Both the position numbers and the translations under genes were made by a program. Below the pieces are notes generated by a model. That model did no database searches. It was not told the origin of the DNA and was given only the letters and a program-made list of their open reading frames with translations. A stretch of DNA of 64,000 nt, taken from assembly GCF_017355785.1 (NCBI RefSeq), contig NZ_JAFEWE010000001.1, positions 62,001 through 126,000 of the forward strand. The letters run 5' to 3'. Position 1 is the first letter of the stretch, and the number at the start of each line of letters is the position of its first letter. This stretch comes from Desertivirga arenae (lineage in GTDB: Bacteria; Bacteroidota; Bacteroidia; Sphingobacteriales; Sphingobacteriaceae). Shown here one piece after another: positions 59,911 to 64,000 of the stretch.

Positions 59911-61797
59911 TTATGCAGCTACTGTTTCCTCAACGGTTTCTACGCTTGCTGCCAACTGTGCATCGTCTTTTTCTATCCGGAGATTCCCCACAATATGCTG
60001 TTGTCTAACCGGTGTATTCTTACCCATGAAATACTCCAGCAAGGAATGGATATTTGCATCCTTCAAGATCACAGGCTCCAGTCTGATATCCTTTCCGATA
60101 AATAAGCCGAACTCGTCCGGAGATATTTCTCCCAAACCTTTAAACCTGGTAATTTCGGGTTTTGCTCCAAGTTTAGCCATTGCACGTTGCTTTTCCTCCT
60201 CATTATAACAATAGATAGTTTCCTTTTTATTCCTTACCCTGAATAAAGGAGTCTGCAGGATGGAAACGTGCCCTGCTTTTACCAGATCCGGGAAGAACTG
60301 AAGGAAGAAGGTCATCATCAGCAAGCGAATGTGCATTCCGTCTACGTCGGCATCTGTGGCAATAACAATATTGTTATAACGAAGGCCATCTAAACCGTCT
60401 TCAATGTTTAGGGCATGCTGAAGAAGGTTAAACTCTTCATTCTCGTAAACAACCTTCTTGGTAAGACCAAAACAGTTTAAAGGCTTTCCTTTCAAACTGA
60501 ATACAGCCTGAGTCATTACATCCCTGGATTTAGTTATAGATCCGCTGGCAGAATCACCCTCCGTTATAAACAGGGTAGTATCCTGCTTGCGCTCGTGATT
60601 ATCCTCGAAGTGTATCTTACAATCTCTTAGCTTTCGGTTATGTAATGACGCTTTTTTAGCCCGCTCATTTGCAAGCTTCTTAATACCGGCAATATCTTTA
60701 CGCTCACGTTCTGATTGAAGGATTCGCTTTAATAGCGCATCTGCTGTTGCCTGGTTCTTATGCAGATAATCATCCAACTCTTTTTTAAGGAAATCATTGA
60801 TCAAAGTACGAACAGTGGGGCCTTCCGGACCGACATTCTGAGATCCCAGTTTAGTTTTAGTCTGAGATTCGAAAACAGGCTCCTGAACTTTTATGGCAAT
60901 CGCTGCAACAATAGAGGCTCTGATATCAGCGGCATCAAACTCTTTCTTATAGAAATCTCGTACAGTCCTTACTACCGCCTCTCTAAAAGCTGCCTGGTGA
61001 GTTCCACCCTGCGTTGTGTGCTGACCATTGACAAAAGAATAATACTCTTCACCATATTGCTGACCGTGAGTCATGGCAACCTCTATATCCTCCCCTTTCA
61101 GGTGGATGATAGGATAGCGGATAGTTTCAGTATCTGTATTTTTTGTGAGAAGGTCGTGTAAGCCTTTCTCAGAAAAATACTTCTGCCCATTGAAGTTTAT
61201 AGTAAGTCCTGAATTAAGAAAAACGTAATTCCAGATCATGTTTTCAATAAATTCAGGGATAAAGCGATAATTCCGGAAAATAGAATCATCAGGAACGAAG
61301 CTTATAGCTGTTCCATTTCTCTGAGTTGTATCCTTCTCAGATTCATCTCTTATTATTTCACCCTTAGCAAATTCTGCAATCTTAGTTCTTCCATCCCGGT
61401 AGGACTGAACAGTAAAAGAAGCAGACAGGGCGTTTACCGCTTTGGTACCTACCCCATTCAATCCTACAGATTTCTGGAAAGCTTTTGAATCATATTTACC
61501 ACCAGTATTTATCTTGGATACACAATCTATCACCTTTCCTAAAGGGATCCCGCGACCATAATCGCGAACGGTTACTTTATGTTCAGTGATATTGACCTCT
61601 ATGGTGCGCCCTGCCCCCATTACAAACTCATCAATAGAGTTATCCATGATCTCCTTAAGTAAAACATAGATACCATCATCATAAGCAGAACCATCACCCA
61701 GCTTCCCGATATACATTCCGGGCCTTAAACGAATGTGTTCTTTCCAATCTAGAGACCGTATACTGTCTTCACTATAATTTACATTATTCTCAGCCAC
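59911..61797 (-). CDS. parE: DNA topoisomerase IV subunit B (ParE-like)
   Basis: A 628-residue type IIA topoisomerase B subunit. The GHKL ATPase domain (about 20-230) has [26 protein letters not shown] and [15 protein letters not shown]. The transducer includes [18 protein letters not shown]. The C-terminal TOPRIM domain has [18 protein letters not shown] and [12 protein letters not shown], with [13 protein letters not shown]. There is no extra long insertion. It is likelier ParE than GyrB because it lacks the GyrB-type domain between TOPRIM and C-terminus and begins ...[19 protein letters not shown]. The ParC partner is not in the window. Confidence 0.93.
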   Translation of the reverse strand: MAENNVNYSEDSIRSLDWKEHIRLRPGMYIGKLGDGSAYDDGIYVLLKEIMDNSIDEFVMGAGRTIEVNITEHKVTVRDYGRGIPLGKVIDCVSKINTGGKYDSKAFQKSVGLNGVGTKAVNALSASFTVQSYRDGRTKIAEFAKGEIIRDESEKDTTQRNGTAISFVPDDSIFRNYRFIPEFIENMIWNYVFLNSGLTINFNGQKYFSEKGLHDLLTKNTDTETIRYPIIHLKGEDIEVAMTHGQQYGEEYYSFVNGQHTTQGGTHQAAFREAVVRTVRDFYKKEFDAADIRASIVAAIAIKVQEPVFESQTKTKLGSQNVGPEGPTVRTLINDFLKKELDDYLHKNQATADALLKRILQSERERKDIAGIKKLANERAKKASLHNRKLRDCKIHFEDNHERKQDTTLFITEGDSASGSITKSRDVMTQAVFSLKGKPLNCFGLTKKVVYENEEFNLLQHALNIEDGLDGLRYNNIVIATDADVDGMHIRLLMMTFFLQFFPDLVKAGHVSILQTPLFRVRNKKETIYCYNEEEKQRAMAKLGAKPEITRFKGLGEISPDEFGLFIGKDIRLEPVILKDANIHSLLEYFMGKNTPVRQQHIVGNLRIEKDDAQLAASVETVEETVAA

Positions 61798-62136
61798 TAC
61801 TTATTAAGTTTAATAGATTGTAATATATAAATAATCCTATTACGGTAGCCCCTTTTCAACTACCATTTCACGATATACAAAACTAAAGCTTTTAGCTAGT
61901 TTAACCACTGTTGTTCGACAGTTTTCGTACTAAATTTCATACAAGCAAAATACGAATTGTAGGGAAAATACATCTTTTGTAGGATAAAGTCAGCAAAGTA
62001 AAACAACTGAGAAAAAAGCAAAAAACTGCTATCAAGCTATAAATCAAAACCTTAGACAGCTAAGTTTCTCAGCTGAGGTGAAAAATCTCCGAATTGGTAT
62101 GGATTATGAATAATATTTGACACAAGCGATAAACAA
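61798..62136. other. Gene-free region between parE and small hypothetical genes
   Basis: 339 AT-rich bp holding the divergent promoters of parE and the small gene at 62137. TAGTTTTG on the - strand at 61885-61878 fits the -7 consensus for parE, but no clear -33 element was seen. No gene or repeat was recognised. Confidence 0.4.
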
Positions 62137-62334
62137 ATGGTCGTCGTCAATAAAATAAAATTACCAAAGGAGCTAAAGGATAATGACCAGCCCGAAGTTG
62201 ACTGGGAAAACCCTAAAGATCCGGAGCAGTCACATGATCCAAGGGACATGGAACAGCTGATCCGTCAGAAGAATGAAGCTGAGAGAAGGAAGAACAATCT
62301 CAGTGAAGACGAAGAGAATACAAAAGAAGATTAA
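62137..62334 (+). CDS. Small charged hypothetical protein
   Basis: A 65-residue very polar protein: KLPKELKDNDQPEVDWENPKDPEQSHDPRDMEQLIRQKNEAERRKNN. Its acidic/basic mixture and lack of hydrophobic residues suggest disorder. I do not recognise the family. It lies 40 nt before another small gene on the same strand, and the pair ends at a terminator, so a two-gene transcript is likely. Confidence 0.5.
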   Translation: MVVVNKIKLPKELKDNDQPEVDWENPKDPEQSHDPRDMEQLIRQKNEAERRKNNLSEDEENTKED

Positions 62335-62374
62335 TCACCCAAAAAAATACTCGATCAACCTAATTTTAACTGTT

Positions 62375-62536
62375 ATGAAAAAATTCACCGAAACTAAAAT
62401 TGTTAAGTTAACAGAAAAGTTCGACAGACAACTGCTTAAAATCCTTAATAACGAGCTAAAAGCCGTAAAAGAAGCTAAAGAGCAGATAATTAAAACGTTA
62501 AAACCTGGTTCAGACGACGGCCTTTTGGTAGCATAA
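62375..62536 (+). CDS. Small helical hypothetical protein
   Basis: A 53-residue protein from ATG 62375; the frame is open further upstream to 62273 but those residues overlap the preceding gene and read poorly. The text KKFTETKIVKLTEKFDRQLLKILNNELKAVKEAKEQIIKTL indicates one or two amphipathic helices, suitable for dimerisation. No match is recognised. Followed 85 nt later by a bidirectional terminator. Confidence 0.45.
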   Translation: MKKFTETKIVKLTEKFDRQLLKILNNELKAVKEAKEQIIKTLKPGSDDGLLVA

Positions 62537-62621
62537 GCATCAATCTCAACCCTACATACATACCTACGAAAACAGAAAAACAATTACACAATCGTTCTTT
62601 TTCCCTCAGTTAAACAACAAG

Positions 62622-62650
62622 AAATAAGTCCGGAAAAACGGACTTATTTT
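62622..62650. terminator. Bidirectional terminator between small genes and GNAT gene
   Basis: A perfect 11-bp stem (62622-62632 with 62639-62649), A-rich on its left and T-rich on its right, between convergent genes. Confidence 0.85.
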
Positions 62651-62661
62651 GTTTATGATCT

Positions 62662-63111
62662 TTAGAGTTCGCGTTTCATACACACGCTTTCAGTCATTCC
62701 TACATAAGGACCGAAATTGTCTATGATCAGGAAACCATGCTTGGTGTATAGCTTGATGGACTCAGGTTGTCGTTTTCCTGTTTCCAGAAGCGCCTCATTA
62801 TAATAAAGCTGTTTCGCCCATACCAGCAACTCATCAATAATAGAAGAAGCCACTCCAAATCCCCTGAAGTAGGGATTTACAAACATCCTTTTTATTTCCA
62901 CTGCGCGGTCTGATATTTCCTTGAAACAACCACAGCCTACTGCTATATCCTGAATATATGCGATAACAACTGTATTTAATTTTGAAACATCTGTGTAAGC
63001 ATTAAACTGATACTGGACATCCTGATATCTTCCCTGAAGGTCACTATCCAACTCCATAGTCAGGTTTTTAAAATCTATGTCCCTACTGGACGTTCTTTTT
63101 AGCCGAATCAT
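62662..63111 (-). CDS. GNAT-family N-acetyltransferase
   Basis: A 149-residue acetyltransferase. The acetyl-CoA loop is in KRMFVNPYFRGFGVASSIIDELLVWAKQL (pattern R-G-x-G-x-A). The last part ALLETGKRQPESIKLYTKHGFLIID is the typical GNAT motif B region. Small single-domain GNATs act on diverse amines, so the substrate is unknown. The gene stands alone. Confidence 0.88.
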   Translation of the reverse strand: MIRLKRTSSRDIDFKNLTMELDSDLQGRYQDVQYQFNAYTDVSKLNTVVIAYIQDIAVGCGCFKEISDRAVEIKRMFVNPYFRGFGVASSIIDELLVWAKQLYYNEALLETGKRQPESIKLYTKHGFLIIDNFGPYVGMTESVCMKREL

Positions 63112-63543
63112 AATTGTCCTCTTATTGTCTGCATCAGCGAAAGCAAGTATACAAATTTTTCAATTCTTCCTGCTATTCTTTAACAATTTCAATATTTTAT
63201 TCTACAATTTTTATATTATTAAAAACGAAACAATCATTTAATTAGATAAACATTTTAAAAACATGAAAAATAAAACTAGCAGGGGCTATTAAATCACCTC
63301 ATTTCGAAGGAGAGATCTTCGTACAAATGTGCACTTGCCTTTCGAACTCTGTTTTATTCGCAGCCTCTCATATGAGACTATACTTTTTTCAACCGCTTAA
63401 GCGTGCTTTTCACATGATCAAAATTCTGACCATTGTGCATAACATAAACCTGTGGATAAGTCCTGCAAGAAAACGTAAACCAAAAGGGGGCTCAACTTGT
63501 ATTTAAGTTTATTTATAATTCGAGTACTTTTTTTTATACAACA
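63112..63543. other. Gene-free region upstream of last response regulator
   Basis: 432 bp with no convincing gene. It contains one perfect DnaA-box 9-mer in reverse (TGTGGATAA, 63451-63459), and a palindrome CTCATATGAG near 63367. A 20-codon frame on the - strand (63440-63378) is too short to support. Confidence 0.4.
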
Positions 63544-63927
63544 ATGAATCCGGGAATACTAATTATTGAAGATGAAGAGCATGTGAGAGAAACCATAGCC
63601 TTACTTTTACAGAATGCAGATTACCGGGTAAAAGCGCTTTCAGGTGGAGAGGGTCTTTATGAAGCTATAGATACTTTCCAGCCTGACGTAATTCTGCTCG
63701 ACATCATTTTGAAAAATGAAGATGGTCGGACCCTTTGCAAGGAACTTAAGAGTAACCCGGAAACATCAGTAATTCCAATAGTAATACTTTCTGCTGTTCC
63801 TGAAATTTATAATACGATCAGTGAGGTAGGTGCGAACGATGTTATATCCAAGCCATTCGACGAAAGAACGCTATTAAGCCGCATACAAAGGCAGCTTTCA
63901 AATTCGGCCTCGGCCAATCTTTGTTAA
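63544..63927 (+). CDS. Single-domain response regulator (REC)
   Basis: A 127-residue receiver-only protein. E9/D10/E11, phosphoacceptor D53 (in LLDIIL), S83 and K103 (in ISKPF) are present, so it should be phosphorylated. No output domain or kinase is adjacent within the window. Its target is unknown. It resembles the CheY-like group used by hybrid kinase pathways in Bacteroidota. Confidence 0.9.
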   Translation: MNPGILIIEDEEHVRETIALLLQNADYRVKALSGGEGLYEAIDTFQPDVILLDIILKNEDGRTLCKELKSNPETSVIPIVILSAVPEIYNTISEVGANDVISKPFDERTLLSRIQRQLSNSASANLC

Positions 63928-64000
63928 AGCAAAACAGAACTTAGTCCCGCTATAATTGTTGGACATTTAATTCAGATATTAAACAAATGGAGAACAATTC

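Noticed and set aside
63378-63440. 20-codon frame on the - strand
   Set aside because: Too short and without supporting signals.
63451-63459. Single perfect DnaA box before the last response regulator
   Set aside because: One isolated 9-mer is expected by chance in AT-rich DNA and has no companions here.
63987-64000. Start of a next gene (ATGGAGAAC...)
   Set aside because: Only four codons are inside the window, too few to support a call.

Overview
The window looks like chromosome of a Bacteroidota bacterium, most likely Sphingobacteriales/Sphingobacteriaceae. The evidence is the moderately AT-rich DNA, the absence of Shine-Dalgarno sequences, several promoters with the Bacteroidota -7 element TAnnTTTG (one complete TTG-N19-TAnnTTTG in front of a tRNA gene), and family-level similarity of DnaB, SMC, ParE, the TonB receptor and the two-component proteins. 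No taxonomic search was possible. No insertion sequence, prophage or CRISPR array was seen.

Layout. 1-10.3 kb is mostly housekeeping: a cut-off sodium/solute symporter, a YihY-type membrane protein, pirin, a CHASE3-GAF sensor lacking a kinase, UbiX, RlmB, DnaB behind a cluster of DnaA-box-like 9-mers, a ChrA transporter with a TPR protein, and a bifunctional-nuclease-family protein. A NupC nucleoside transporter follows. 11.8-20.5 kb is a tightly packed same-strand operon: receiver protein, membrane HEAT-repeat protein, family-2 glycosyltransferase, LTA-synthase-like sulfatase, TPR plus YaiO-like outer-membrane barrel, an unrecognised membrane-anchored protein, and a GAF histidine kinase. It reads as a self-regulated surface-glycan synthesis and export system and is the best candidate for an undescribed system. 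20.5-24.5 kb is a looser accessory stretch: a YCII-family gene remnant, tRNA-Ser(UGA) followed by nested inverted repeats, a NarL-type regulator, a DinB-family protein, an AraC regulator and a small hypothetical protein.

24.7-48.6 kb is a B12 region. The first unit encodes CobQ, a CobD-like aminotransferase, CbiB, an unassigned P-loop NTPase, CbiA, CobN with an N-terminal [2Fe-2S]-type domain, and a ChlI-ChlD fusion. A convergent transporter with an H-x4-DH motif follows. A cobalamin riboswitch on the + strand then controls a BtuF-like and a BtuB-like gene. A second riboswitch on the - strand controls an epimerase-like gene, a PduO-type adenosyltransferase, BtuC and BtuD. Divergent from these is CobU, a BluB-CobT fusion, CobS and CobC. 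Together they cover cobalt insertion, amidation, aminopropanol attachment, lower-ligand synthesis, nucleotide-loop assembly, adenosylation and B12 uptake. The corrin-ring methylation and contraction genes are not in the window.

48.6-64 kb is mixed: a DUF6799 protein with a tetranucleotide microsatellite upstream, an acyltransferase, a large DUF4914-like protein with a P-loop, an HD hydrolase, a PhzF protein, a DUF2490 protein, SMC, an NTF2-like exported protein, ParE, two small hypothetical proteins, a GNAT acetyltransferase and a single-domain response regulator.
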